A DNA stretch of 64,000 nucleotides from Blastocystis hominis (GCF_000151665.1 NW_013171860.1:241939-305938); one strand, 5' to 3'. Shown: positions 12,101 to 22,685, counted from the stretch's first letter. The notes: generated from the letters alone by a model not told the origin. Translations and numbers: made by a program.

Positions 12101-13277
12101 CGAGCGGACATTCCAACGTGCGACGCTCCGCCAAGGCCGCGCTGAAGGACTTTTATTCGCCGTAGAATCGCGGGAGGAGGGAGTGAGCACTAGGCGGCTG
12201 TCCTCGCGCATCAACGTGGCCTCTCCGCAGCATCTGCAGAACTTCCGAACGCTGCAGTCGGCGTCGCTTCTGCGCAGCGATAGCTCCGTATTCAGCACCA
12301 AGTCCATTCCGGAGGTGCAGCCCAAAGAGTCCGAGACCAAGACCATGGGACTCATTCTGAAAGCCTATGATGATTGCAGGCAGGACACGCTCGCATTGCA
12401 AGTAATGCGATTGCTGCAGATCATCTGGGAGGCCGAAGGAATCGACATTCCGCTTATGGTCTACAATGTAACCCCTGCCAGAACGAGTACGGAAGACAAG
12501 GTGATGGGAGGCATTATCGAATGCGTAAGGGCCCATGTCCCGATTTTATAAATAGGTCCCAAATAGCGATTCGCGAGATAATCTGGGGAAGAAGGGATTC
12601 ACCACGCTGAAGTCGTACTATGAGGTAGAAGCAGGGTGTTTTGTATTCAGTGTAGTCGTTGTTTGGACGCGAGGATGGAGAGAAATACGAAATGGGACTA
12701 CGAAGATTCATTCGAAGTTCGGCGGCCTATGCAGTGGCTTGCTATATTTTATGGGTCAAGGATCGGCATAACGGCAACCTCATGATCGATAATAACGTAC
12801 AAACGGAGATGCGATTTCATAGTTGTAGGGAAATTTGATTCACATCGATTTTGGCTTTTTGCTGGGTACTTCTCCCGGAGGAAATATCGGTTTTGAGAAG
12901 GCGGCGTTTAAACTGTCGAAGGAAATGTTTACGTTACTTGGCGGGAAAATCGACGCGCCTGCCTTCCAGGAGTTTTTGGACCTCACGGTGGAGGCTTTCT
13001 TGTGTATTCGAAAGTATTGGAGCCAGATCTGCTCTCTGGTGGACTGCATGTCGGATAGCGGATTGCCCTGCTTCCTTCCGGACACGCTGGTGAACCTGAA
13101 GAAGCGGTTCACTCCGGATCTGTGCGAGATGCAGGCAGCGAAGGGAATGTACGACCGAGTAGGGGGAGTTTGGGGGGATGTGAGTTGTAGTCGATTGATT
13201 CAGAAGAAAAGCTTACGACGATTCTGTACGATGGTATTCAGGTGATTCAAAATGGTATTTACTCCGATGCGTGGTAA
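6101..13277 (+). CDS. Phosphatidylinositol 4-kinase type III alpha (PI4KA/STT4)
   Basis: Makes PI4P from phosphatidylinositol, mainly for the plasma membrane. About 2,100 residues after removal of roughly 25 short introns, the usual size for PI4KA. The C-terminal kinase domain is unmistakable: MGLILKAYDDCRQDTLALQ (about 12344-12400), VMGGIIECVPNSDSRDNLGKKG, the catalytic loop VKDRHNGNLM (about 12750-12788) and the metal-binding HIDFGF (about 12840-12858). The end ILYDGIQVIQNGIYSDAW matches PI4KA C-termini. Example introns: about 6389-6419 (31 nt), 12534-12564 (31 nt), 13160-13191 (32 nt). The large N-terminal region is helical and poorly conserved, as in the family. Start ATG 6101 is the first in a frame that stays open. 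Stop TAA 13275-13277; TGTTTGTT at 13284-13291. Confidence 0.9.
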
Positions 13278-13399
13278 TATTCTTGTTTGTTACGAAACAC
13301 GGCAGAATCTGAAATGATTCATTTTGTAGGGGATGAGGACTGGGCAGATTCCGCTGAGGATTCATGTCCTCAATATCCTTTTGTGTTTGAATAATACCC
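13278..13399. other. Short spacer
   Basis: Holds the PI4K 3' motif at 13284-13291 and the leader of the ENTH gene. Nothing else is seen. Confidence 0.6.
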
Positions 13400-14790
13400 A
13401 TGAATTTTCTGAATCAGGCTAAGGGATTGGTCGCGTAGGGAGTGTACGCGCAAATTTGATGGTTTAGCAAGAAGACCGAGTTGGAGAAGACTCTGGACCA
13501 GGCTCTTTCGAACGAGAACTGGGGAGCCTCTGGAACGATGCTGAACGATCTCGCTCAGGCGTCCTACAACGAGTATGGCGTAGAAAACCGGATCTAATCG
13601 TCTAGTGCTGACTACAGAGTGATTTCTGAGGCTATCTGGAAGACCCTCGCTGTCCAGCCCAAGTACTGGAAGCAGATTTTCAAGGTACGTTTCATTCTCC
13701 CAGATCTTGCTTACGTTCTAGGCTCTGAACCTGATTGACCATCTGATCCGTAACGGATCTCCCCGCATTATCGATGACACCCGTGATCGTATCGAGAAGC
13801 TGCGCGCTCTGCAGGAGTTCTCCTTCAAGGAGCAGCAGTACGAGCGTGGAAACGGAAGTACGCCCTGTGTTGTCTAGTTGACGGTCAGTCCGCGAGAAGG
13901 CCTCTCTGATCATCGAGCTTCTGGACGACGATTCTCGTCTCCGTTTCGAGCGCAAGAAGGCCAAGGAGCTCAAGCAGAAGATGGCCTCGCGCCAGAACGC
14001 TGTGGGCGGCGGCGCTCCCGCCAGCGCGGGTCCGCAGATGCGCCAGCCGTCGCGTCCGATGCCTCGCAGCCGCTACGACGACGACGACTACGACCGTCCT
14101 CGCCGCCGTCGCTTCAGCGATGACGAGGACGAGCGGCCGCGTCGCCGCCGCGCGGATGTGAGCGACGATGAGGACGAGCGTCCGCGGCGGAAGCCGGTGA
14201 AGAAGGCGTCGCGGTACGACGACGACGACGAAGAGGAGGAGAAGCCGAAGAAGCGCGTGGTGAAGAAGGCGGCGAAGAAGGTGGCGGACGACGAGGACTT
14301 CGACGAGGAGGAGGAGAAGCCGAAGAAGAAGGTGGCCGCGAAGAAGGCGCCGGTGAAGAAGGCGGCGAAGAAGGCGGCGGCGGTGGAGGACGAGGACTTC
14401 GACGAGGACGAGGAGGAGGAGAAGCCCAAGAAGAAGGCGCCGGTGAAGAAGGCCGCGGCGAAGAAGGCGGCGCCGGTGGAGGAAGCGGAGGAGCCGGAGG
14501 AGGAGGAGCAGGGCGAGACGGACTTCATGGACATGTTCAGCGCGATGCCCGCGCAGAGCAATGCGGCGCCCGCGCAGCAGATGGACTACGGATATGGAGC
14601 CAACATGAACGCCAACGCGTACGGAGGCATGGTGGATCTCAGCACTCTCGCTTACGATGCCCAGCCCCAGGACCAGCAGCAGCAACAACAGCAGCAGCAG
14701 CAGGCGTATGGATATGGTGGCTACGGATATGGAGGCTATGGAGCCTATGGATATGGAGGCCAGCAAGGATTCAGTGGATACGGATATTAG
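13400..14790 (+). CDS. ENTH-domain (epsin-like) protein with Lys/Glu repeat tail
   Basis: Endocytic adaptor candidate: ENTH domains bind phosphoinositides and bend membranes during clathrin uptake. The ENTH fold is spread over the first exons: TELEKTLDQALSNENWGASGTMLNDLAQASYN, then DADYRVISEAIWKTLAVQPKYWKQIFKALNLIDHLI, RDRIEKLRALQEFSF and REKASLIIELLDDD, ending about 14000. Introns include 33-nt (about 13436-13468), 33-nt (about 13573-13605), 37-nt and 31-nt (about 13860-13890) ones. The remaining 260 residues alternate acidic (DEDFDEEEE) and basic/Ala (KKAPVKKAAKK) blocks, then a Tyr/Gly/Gln tail (YGYGGYGYGG). I do not see clear clathrin-box, NPF or UIM motifs, so 'epsin' is by the ENTH domain only. 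Stop TAG 14788-14790; 3' motif TGTTTGTTGGAAACA at 14807-14821. Confidence 0.85.
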
Positions 14791-14846
14791 TCGCGATCGC
14801 TTGGGGTGTTTGTTGGAAACAGAAGGAGTGAATGAGCAGTTGAGAG

Positions 14847-14965
14847 AGTGAATCGATTAATATATATATATATATATGGGAATGGACAATTGTGACAGTG
14901 AATCGATTAATATATATATATAAGGGAATGGACAGTTGGGACAGTGAATCGATCAGTATACGAAT
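14847..14965 (+). repeat. Tandem repeat with TA microsatellite, about 50-nt unit
   Basis: Three copies beginning agtgaatcgatta/c at 14847, 14897 and 14943. The first two carry a TA dinucleotide run followed by a gggaatggaca box; the third is cut short. It lies between the ENTH gene's 3' motif and the start of the fucosyltransferase-like gene. Copy number probably varies between strains (inference). Confidence 0.8.
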
Positions 14966-14998
14966 AATGGAAAGAAAAACAAGAAAGAGTGCGCCTTA

Positions 14999-16569
14999 AT
15001 GAAGGGAGGAGTTACAAAAATCTATAGGTTTATTTTTGTTTGGATGTTCGAATTACAAGCTATCACTTCTCTCATTGTGATCTATCTACTCTCTCTTCTC
15101 GCTTGCTATGCAGCGGTGAAGGCACAATGTCGTGGTGTTTGTAATATGAACTTTTACACTTTTAATGCCTCTGAAATTTGTATTACCAATGATGTTTGCC
15201 AAAGCACGAACAAGAATCTTCTCCAGGCAAACATCCAGTTTCCCCCTAAAAGTCTCAAAACGCATGAAGAAATGCATAAAGTGGATGACGCTGCGTCTCT
15301 TCGAACCGAGTCTGCGTCGTTATCTCAAAATGTGGGAAAACAGAAAACCTTGTTAGGTATAGATAAGTGCTCTTATCCGTCCCAAGAAGGGAACAAAGAA
15401 ATCAGCTGGAACACCGGATGAAGCCAGCAATAAAAAGAAGGAGGAGTGGAGGAAGCAAATTAACCAGCTGAGAACGGTAGACTTTTTAGAAATGGAGTCT
15501 ATCTTTGCTGGCCACACAAACGATTTAAATATCAACTTGCCTCAGATTCAGTATGAGGACAGAGTGAAATATTTCCCTTGGAACGATACGTTCAACTACG
15601 GTAAGTTGTGTCGGAGAGTTCTTTCCCGCATCTCCAAGAACAACACGTACTTCATCATCTCTGGAAGCATCAACGGCGGAATCGGTCACAAATACCTTTC
15701 TCTCTTATACTCGGTAACCTACGCGATTCTTCTCCGCAGAAGATTTTTCAGTAGCCCATCATCTCCTCCATAATCTCTAGTTCACATGCGCGACGCGTTT
15801 TGGAGCGAAACCAACTCCTGTCTGCGCTCTCTTCGCTACGAAGGAGGTTACCAAGGCCTGGTGGTGTGCAGCAAGATGAATCCCTGCGTGTCCTCCCTCC
15901 AATCCACCGTCGACGAGCTGCCCCAATCCAATCTCGTCGTTCTGGACTTCCGCCTCCCCACGCTCTTCTCCGACGCGAACCTGGAGCGTCTCCGCGCGCT
16001 CGGGATCATCGGGCCCACGGACTCCTGGAACACGTACAAGATGCGCATCGTTCGCCTGCTGCTGAACCCGTCGCGCACGAACATCAAGCTGATTCGACGC
16101 GAGTGGGAGCGGCTCCAGGTCCCGCGCGTGGACCTGTCCACGCACATCCGCTGCGGCGGGCAGCTCGCCGACCATCACGAAGCCACGGTGATGGTCTCTC
16201 CGCAGCAGCTGGAGCGCATTCCCGGGATGATTCGGCAGGTTCTTGCGAGCTCTTCGATGGCGTACAAGGCGAACGGGCCGCTGCAGAGCAGGCCGGTCGT
16301 GTATTTGTCGACCGATTCGTCGAAGGCGGAGGCGAAGCTGCGGTCGGAGCTGACGGAGATGACGGTCCTCACAGTGTCGTCGCTGCAACGCGGACATACT
16401 GTTTTTGCGGGGGCCACGAGCTTGCAGCGCGCTCTGCTGGATATCTATCTGATTTGCAAGTCGCATACGTTTTTGGCCACGCAGGGAAGCGGGTTCAGCC
16501 AGATCGCGCGGATGTTGTGCATGCCGGAGTATGTCGCTATCATTCCTGTGAACAAGACACACATTGCTT
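14999..16569 (+). CDS. Type II membrane fucosyltransferase-like glycosyltransferase
   Basis: Probable Golgi enzyme of the fucosyltransferase (O-FUT/NodZ/FUT8-like) fold. Start ATG 14999 gives a short cytoplasmic tail, one membrane anchor (about residues 18-42, SLIVIYLLSLLACYAAV) and a lumenal stem. The stem exon joins through a rather long (about 49-nt) intron to PDEASNKKKEEWRKQ. Donor-site-like motifs follow: GSINGGIGHKYLSLLYS near 15664-15710, HIRCGGQLAD near 16143 and VVYLSTDSSKAEAKL near 16299-16340, in the order seen in FUT8/NodZ-type enzymes. The acceptor and sugar cannot be told from sequence. A genomic TGA lies at 16632, but the 3' motif variant TGTTTGTA (16574-16581) lies inside the frame; poly(A) after T16569 would end the protein at ...NKTHIA. 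The encoded longer tail would overlap MRE11 exons on the other strand. Confidence 0.75.
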
Positions 16570-16573
16570 TTGG

Positions 16574-16588
16574 TGTTTGTAACAAACA
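16574..16588. terminator. Palindromic bidirectional 3' element TGTTTGTAACAAACA
   Basis: Reads TGTTTGTA on the plus strand (end of the fucosyltransferase-like gene) and TGTTTGTT on the minus strand (end of MRE11), overlapping by one base. In both directions the base at -5 is T in codon position 1 (T16569 and T16593), so polyadenylation there would create TAA for both genes. The same 15 bases recur at 57924-57938. Confidence 0.75.
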
Positions 16589-16590
16589 GT

Positions 16591-18545
16591 TCATTGGGTT
16601 CGACGTGTGTTGGCTGCTCGCTTCCTACGAGTGAGAAAAGAATGAAAAGAGGAGAAGTACTGCGTGGCGCGGCGTTTGGGAGCCGGTTGAGGCGCTGCTT
16701 CTTCTTCTTCCTCCATTTTATCGTCATCGTCGTGCATATCGCTTCTTTGCGTTATTTTGATTCGTTGAACGTACGCTAAAGTCTCGAGGTATTGCGTGCT
16801 GTCCTTCTCATACGCTTCTTTGACAATCTGCACCAAACTATCGGACGTGGCATTGCGTGTATCCACTTTCTCCAACACCTCCCTTGTGCAATGATCGAAA
16901 TGCTCCATCATCATATGCCACGACATCGAGCATCGCTTATTCACATACTGCGACACTACGCAATCACTCTCTCCGCCCACAAAAACAAACATGTATCACG
17001 CATATGCATTGCATTTAATATCTTCAACCCGCCTTGCTCTTTCAAAAACGTCTCGATAAACCCGACCATCATCTCGAACTGCGCCGAACTCGACAAGCTT
17101 TCATCCATTCCCATTCCTTCTTCTTCTCCTTCTCCTTCTCCTCCTCCCGCACCGAGCGTCAACGCGCGTTTTCGACGAGGATACAGCAAACTATTCGGAT
17201 TGGCGATGCGTCCGACGTATTTGGCTCCGAATAATGGCGGCGAAATGGAAGGAAAGCCTGTGATATCGACGGAAAGACGCACGAGAGGAAGTTTATCGCT
17301 GGGAGGGAGTCGAGAGAGAATGGATTCGATTTGTTGATCGAGTGTTTTCTCGATGGCTTCAGCGACGGTGGGCGACGCGGCATCGAGATGCGGAAAGTCG
17401 CTCAGAGAGCACGTTTGGAAAATGAAAGGCCGCATCTAGAGTGGATAGGAGTGGAAAAGAGAGAAAAAAACGTTTTGAATGGGAATGGGAGTGACGTGGA
17501 AGTCGGTCCCTGTGATTTCTAAAAGTGCAACGTGTTTGGGAATCGATTCGGCTTCGATGAGGGACGTCACGCAGGACGATCCTGGCTGCATTGTGTAAAA
17601 TCTCTATGAATCGAGGAGGAGGGAGAAGCCAACGTTCTGCGCATTGAACGTCGGATCGATTTTGCACTCGTGTTCATGGCCCCAAATCACGAAGTCGAGG
17701 AATTTCGGAAGCAAATCCAGGCGGAACGTGCGCTGCGAACCGCGCGACTCGAGGTTTTGGTGGATCAGGAAGAGATGGAACCAGTCGTCCGAGTTGGGCG
17801 GCTCGAAGAACGTTACCTGCTTCTTTTCAAACATGCGAGACAAACGCTCGTCGGGCACATAGCCCATTCCGTAAAGAGCTAAGCGTGTGGATCCTTTGGA
17901 GAGGAGGATTGGCGTGATCTCGATGTTTTGAACACTGTGGAAGAGAGGAAGAAGAAAACGACTCTGGAACGCAGGCGAAGTAGTTCACTAAGCGAGAGGA
18001 ACTCAGGATGTCGAGAGCGGAGTGGGCTTTGCTTTCGGGACCCTGAGAAATGAGGGGATGTTGAAGAAGAAATCTACTTCGTGCGTTGGGTCGTCGTGAT
18101 TGCCGTGGATTACGAATACAGGTAAGGCGATGTTCAGGTTTTCGTCTTCATAGTTGACCGGCCTAGCGGTAAAAGCAATGGAACACCGAAACAAGACAAC
18201 TAGAGGCGATTTTTCTGTAGGATGATGCGTAAAGTTGATATCTCCCGAGCCTAGACAATATTTGTTTAAAAGCGATGTTGTTTTGTCTAGAGTACTGGGT
18301 GTAGGCTTGTTGTCATTGAATAGATCACCTCCTAACAGCAAGAAATCAACCTAGCACGTAAATTCGCTTTCAATCAATTGCATTTAATTCACGGGCCGTT
18401 TTCAGTATAAACTCAAAGGATTCGAAGGAGTCATTTCCGATAATCGGGTCGGCCTCTCTATGTACTAGTAACGTGTAGGAGGATGATACTTATACCCAAG
18501 ATGGTTGTCCGTAGCAACCAAAATGCGAAATGTGTTCTCTGACAT
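16591..18545 (-). CDS. MRE11: MRE11 double-strand-break repair nuclease
   Basis: Nuclease of the MRE11-RAD50 complex, acting in DNA end resection and checkpoint signalling. Phosphoesterase motifs appear in order: ATDNHLGY, LLLGGDLFNDNKP, VIHGNHDDP, WFHLFLIHQN and VIWGHEHECKIDP. The capping/DNA-binding region includes RPFIFQTCSL. ATG 18545 begins MSENTFRILVATDNHLG. Intron 1 is 32 nt (gtatcatcc...acatag) and yields HLGYKEADPIIGNDSFESFEF. Intron 2 (18351-18381) is a 31-nt GC-AG intron; it alone restores KTARELNVDFLLLGG. Later introns are normal GT-AG. The acidic/basic tail (HDDDDKMEEEEEAAPQ...) resembles the C-terminal tail of other MRE11 proteins. Genomic TGA 16591-16593, but the cleavage point predicted from the motif at 16581-16588 falls right after its T, so the mRNA would read TAA. 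Confidence 0.93.
18351..18381 (-). other. 31-nt GC-AG intron in MRE11
   Basis: Minus-strand intron beginning GC and ending TAG, exactly 31 bases. Removing it joins ...TARELN to VDFLLLGG, the conserved MRE11 sequence. The nearest upstream GT would give an in-frame stop, so GC-AG splicing is the only reading I can make work. Confidence 0.8.
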
Positions 18546-18688
18546 ATTATTATATTATTTTATTTAAAAAAAGGCGGGAAAATTACAACAACAAACAACA
18601 ACAACAAAAACAATTCTTTTGTTATTACTATTATTATTATTATTATTATTTTTTACTTAATTAAGAATGAATAAAATAGAACATGGAA
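18546..18688. other. Low-complexity spacer between MRE11 start and MTR3 end
   Basis: Contains caa/aac repeats (18583-18612) and an att run (about 18627-18650). On the minus strand the caa run includes GTTGTTTGTTG, which may serve as the 3' motif of the exosome gene that ends at 18689. Confidence 0.55.
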
Positions 18689-19564
18689 CTACTCACTTAC
18701 TCGAAGTAAGTAATCTCGCATCGAGCCGCAGAAGCGAGCTGCCTCTTCCATGCACTTCGAAAGGCACTACAAATCAAAGACGTTCTTGGAACTCACCATC
18801 GCACAGATATCGATATCGACAGCGCCACAGTGCGAAATGTGAATGATTTCCTAGGAATGAACCCCTCCATCAACTCCAACCTTCGTAGAGTTCAAGATAG
18901 CCAGTTGCGTGTAGCACTTCGCTTTCTCTAACTCATCGGATGTGGGATTGACGATCATTTGGTTGTTTTCCATCACACTCTACAGGGGAACCCAGAAAAT
19001 CGAAACGAACGACACAGCAGCAACCAAGGAGTCCAAACAAGTTCAGCCCAGCGTCCGTTAACGCCAGAGAAGCACACATGAGGGATAAGCCGAGAGGATC
19101 TCCATCCACTTCTAGCACCATGATATACAGCTCAACAACGGCTTTAGGAAAAGCCTCCAAGTCCACACTGGTAGAGAGAATCTTCTCTAGAAGCAAGGAC
19201 ATTGACTTCGTTTCTCTGTTCTAAACAATAAAAAGCACGAAAAACAAGAAACGAGTAAGTTTGGCTGATATACGTCTTTCTGTGCGAATGGGGCATATTT
19301 AAAATCACAGTAGAGAGCTCCCTTGTCCTGACTGTCTACGGAACGGAACGAATCACGGGGTCCTTGAACAGAACACATAATCTTCATATTTCCCAACTCT
19401 ACATAAGCACTTCCGCTGGCATTCTTCACAACGCCTGTGGAGATCAACAGCTGCTTGTCCATTGGCGTAACAAAAGTGAGAAAGCATTCCAGTCTTGGAG
19501 TTTCTGGACTTCCGATAATAGGGGGTATTTTGTGCACTTTCAAAAAAACAAAATTCTCATTCAA
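18689..19564 (-). CDS. RNase PH-fold exosome subunit, MTR3/RRP41-like
   Basis: Structural subunit of the exosome ring that degrades and trims RNA 3' ends. Visible RNase PH features: STGVVKNASGSAYVELGNMKIMCSVQGPRD, then CDFKYAPFAQKD, then after an intron NRETKSMSLLLEKILSTSVDLEAFPKAVVELYIMVLEVDGD and a second half with MCASLALTDAGL. The pattern SGSAYVE plus GPR and YAPF is closest to MTR3 or RRP41; I lean to MTR3 because of the long N-terminal part before SAYVE, but this is not firm. Start ATG 19564. A 30-nt intron near 18755-18784 precedes the final exon, whose stop is TAG 18689-18691. It shares a 56-bp divergent promoter region with the CDK gene. Confidence 0.78.
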
Positions 19565-19620
19565 TTTCGGCTGTCTCTTTAGTTCATCCCTGATTTCTTT
19601 ATTTAGAAGACTACGAAAGC
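19565..19620. promoter_or_regulatory. 56-bp divergent promoter region (MTR3-like / CDK)
   Basis: Only 56 bases separate the two start codons, so both promoters and both 5' leaders must fit here or reach into the coding sequence. No TATA box was recognised. Confidence 0.6.
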
Positions 19621-21737
19621 ATGGTCGAATATAAATTAGAAGGGTATGAATTGCTGGCTAAAATTGGAGAGGGAACTTATGGAGATGTGTATAAAGCGAA
19701 GAGAATTGCTGATGGGAAAATATGTGCGATCAAATTTGTACAGTTATCTGCGTATTCTAAGTGTATAGATCCGATTTCGCAAGTCCTCTCTGGAAAATGG
19801 GGTTAGTATGTCAACAATTCGAGAGATTCACTTTTTACGCAGCATCGATAACAAAAATATAGTAAAACTGTACGACATCGTGTCTCCAGACGGTAGTGCT
19901 TTTTTTGCATCTATTACATTAGTCAATTTATCCTTAGAGTATTCCAAATTAAACCCTATCTGTATGATTATGGAATACGTTGAGCACGATATGTGGGGTT
20001 TTCTTCAATATACCAGGGATAAGAAGTTGGCATTGTATGTGTCGTCGCGGTCTGTAATGTATAGATACTCTAAAGACCACGTTCGCTGGTACATGTACCA
20101 GTTTCTCCAGGCGCTAAGCTATCTCCACAAAAACATGATCATGCACCGCGACTTGAAGACGTCGAACCTCCTGCTGACCAACAAGCACGAAATCAAGCTG
20201 ACCGATTTCGGCCTGGCTCGTCAGCTCCAATTCGGCGACAAGAATCGCTACACGACCGAAGTGATGACGCTCTGGTACCGTCCGCCCGAGCTTCTCCTCG
20301 GCAAGTCCGAGTACAGCACGGAGACGGACGTGTGGTCGGCGGGGTGCATTTTCGGCGAGCTTCTCGCATGCGGCCCGCTGTTTCCGACGCACTCGGACAA
20401 CAAAGTAAGCGAACTCGCTCGCCTTCACCGCAGATCGAAGAGCTGAATCTGATCTTCAAAGCGTGCGGCACGCCCAGCGACGACGAAATGCGCCACCTCA
20501 TGCAGTAGGCCTCGAGACTCGCTTCCATCGCAGGAACCAAGCGGCCGAGCTGAAGCACTACCCGGGCGATTTGGCGGGCTATCTTCGCCAGCGCGTGGAG
20601 AACTACGGCGTCAACAACGTCGACTGGATCACCGACGAGGTCGTCGATCTGCTCTCCCAGATGCTCCAGGTCGTTCCTTCCAAGCGAAAGCCCGCCAAGG
20701 AGGTTTCCACGGTTTCTCCGATTCACGCGTAGCTGCTCGAGCACGCCTACTTCGACGAGGTCCGCGCCAAGGCGCCGGAATTGCCGGAGCTGGCGCCGTC
20801 GATCCAGACGCACTCCTTCCAGGTCAAAAGCCGCATTCTCCAGAACACCGACAGCACGCACGCCGCGCGGGCCCCGCCGCCGCCCCCCGCGGAGCCCTCC
20901 TTCTTCTTCGACAACCCGCTCCCGCCCTTCGCGCCCCCCAGCGTCTTCGCGCCCGCCGGGTTCCCGCCGCCGCGCCCGCCCTTCTTCGCCCCGTTCGATC
21001 CGCGCTTCCCCTACCCCCTGCAGCCCCAGCAGCCCCAGCAGCCCCAGCAAACGCCGCCGTTGGCGGGCTATCCGCGAGCCATGGCGCTGCAGGGACCGCA
21101 GGGACCGCAAGGAGGGGCGGAGAAGGGAGTGGAGCCGTTCGGAGCGAGGAGGGGAGAGGGGAAGGAGGAGAGGAAGGCGAGGGATGGAGCGAAGAATCGG
21201 TCGGAGCCGAGGAACGCGGAGGCGGGGTATGCGAGCTATCCGCGGTCGGAGGAAGCGAGTCGAGGAGGATCGGTGAGGCGTGGAGAGAGAGAGAGAGAAA
21301 GAGAAAGAGAAAGAGAAAGGGGAGAGAGTCCGAGTCGAAGTCGAAGACCATCGAGTCGAGATCGAAGTCAAGGGCATTCCAGGGGTCCGAGTCAAAGTCA
21401 AAGTCAAAGTCAAAGTCAAAGTCATATTCAAAGTCAAAGTCAAAGTCATATTCCTAGTCAAAGTTATGGTCTAAATCGGAGTCGAACGCGAGATCGAAGT
21501 CCAAATCGATATCGGAATCGAAGTCGAAGTCGAAGTCGAAGTCATGGTCGAGGTAGAACTCGAAGCCGAACGCGAAGTCGAAGTCGAAGTCGAAGTCGAA
21601 GTCGAAGTCGAAGTCGATATAAAGATCGATATAAATATCACAATAGGAGCCGAAATCAAGATCGATTTCGACATCGCTCGCATTCGCGTTCTCGTTCTCA
21701 TTCTCATTCTCGCTCTCGTAATATATATCATCGGTGA
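19621..21737 (+). CDS. Cyclin-dependent kinase, CDK12/CTK1/CDK9-like, with RS-rich tail
   Basis: CMGC kinase likely to phosphorylate the RNA polymerase II C-terminal domain. Glycine loop KIGEGTYGDVYKA near 19651; VAIK-type lysine in CAIKF just before a 31-nt intron (19738-19768); cyclin-binding helix STIREIHFLRSI near 19808; HRDLKTSNLLL near 20142; DFGLAR near 20202; YTTEVMTLWYRPPELLLG; final helix LLEHAYFDEV. The T-loop and PELLLG block resemble transcriptional CDKs. After the kinase domain comes a Pro-rich segment (20870-21040) and a long Arg/Ser/Gln tail (21240-21730) with SQSQ and SRSR dipeptides, like SR proteins. Human CDK12 carries its RS domain on the N-terminal side, so the order is reversed here. 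Introns of 30-31 nt at 19738, about 19892 and about 20036. Stop TGA 21735-21737; TGTTTGTT follows at about 21746. Confidence 0.87.
21360..21725 (+). repeat. agtcaa / cgaagt coding repeats (SQ and RS dipeptides)
   Basis: Hexamer-like repeats, agtcaa first and then cgaagt, encode the SQSQ and SRSR stretches of the kinase tail. Long open frames on the opposite strand here are by-products of the repeat. Confidence 0.85.
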
Positions 21738-22685
21738 AACTATTTTGTTTGTTTGAAATAAATAGTCAATGGGATGAGACGTTTATACTCTTGTTTGTAT
21801 TTTCATTGTTAACTGCACGAATGATGATCCATAGTCTCTTATTATCGAGTTGAGATAAAGAGGCAAGAATATAATAGGAAATATGGGGAATTGTTCGTTT
21901 AATATATTATAATATGTTTATATCACTGTTAGTCATAATTATAACAATAATGAAAGTCAAGTCAAGAATACAAAACAGTTGATTCTATTCTCAATCTCTT
22001 TGTTATTTTGATCTGATAGTTGCATGTTCATGGATTATAATTCATCAGGTATCTATCTTTTAGAAAAAATGATCCAAATGAACACATTAGTTTGCAAAAT
22101 ACATTCGATCGCTTATTGATATAAAAATGAAATTGCATAATCTATGTGGTAGCAAAAAACGAAAAATGAAGTGTTTCTGCGAATTGTCTTCTTTGAAGAC
22201 TTTTGGTGATTCGTTGTATTACTGACTATAAAGCAGTGAGATTGTGATTATAATAGATATGTAATATCTTAAATTACAGAAAGTGAAGGAAAAAACACAA
22301 TTAATGCAATTGTTTAGTATTTCCAAGGTAAATGTGTAATGAAAGTAATCACATATATAATAATGGACAAAGAATTAAAAAGGAAAACCATAAAAGAGGT
22401 AATAATTAATGAATAACCACTCTGTTATTGTGCTCTAATGCAGTCCTGTAATCATGTTGTGTTTTGTGACTCTTTATGACATTAGGATCAATTACAAACA
22501 AAAGTTATTCGAGAGTTTGATGTTGCTAATATAAACATGAATTAATCTTGCATGGTTTTTATCCATTTTTCCACAATTACATTTGTCTAGCACTTCATTT
22601 TCAAAAGTGGGCTATCCAGTTGTGCTGTTCCTATATACTCTTACTGCAATAGGGATTTTTGATATTATCCTTTGTGTTATAGAAA
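21738..22685. other. AT-rich intergenic region, possible unrecognised upstream exons
   Basis: About 950 bases, much more AT-rich than the coding blocks on either side. It carries the CDK 3' motif at its left end. A short open stretch from ATG 22363 (MDKELKRKTIKE) is followed by a gtaata...tgcag intron-like sequence and could be a 5' exon of the LRR gene or of a lost neighbour. I found no RNA gene or repeat. Confidence 0.4.

Noticed and set aside
13885-14766. Leu/Arg-rich and Ser/Phe-rich minus-strand frames opposite the ENTH tail.
   Set aside because: They are reverse complements of the Lys/Glu repeats.
16570-16634. Encoded C-terminal extension of the fucosyltransferase-like protein.
   Set aside because: Lies beyond the predicted cleavage site and overlaps MRE11; treated as non-coding, though not excluded.
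20193-21461. Thr/Leu/Arg-rich minus-strand frame opposite the CDK gene.
   Set aside because: By-product of the RS/SQ hexamer repeats and kinase codon bias; no domain.
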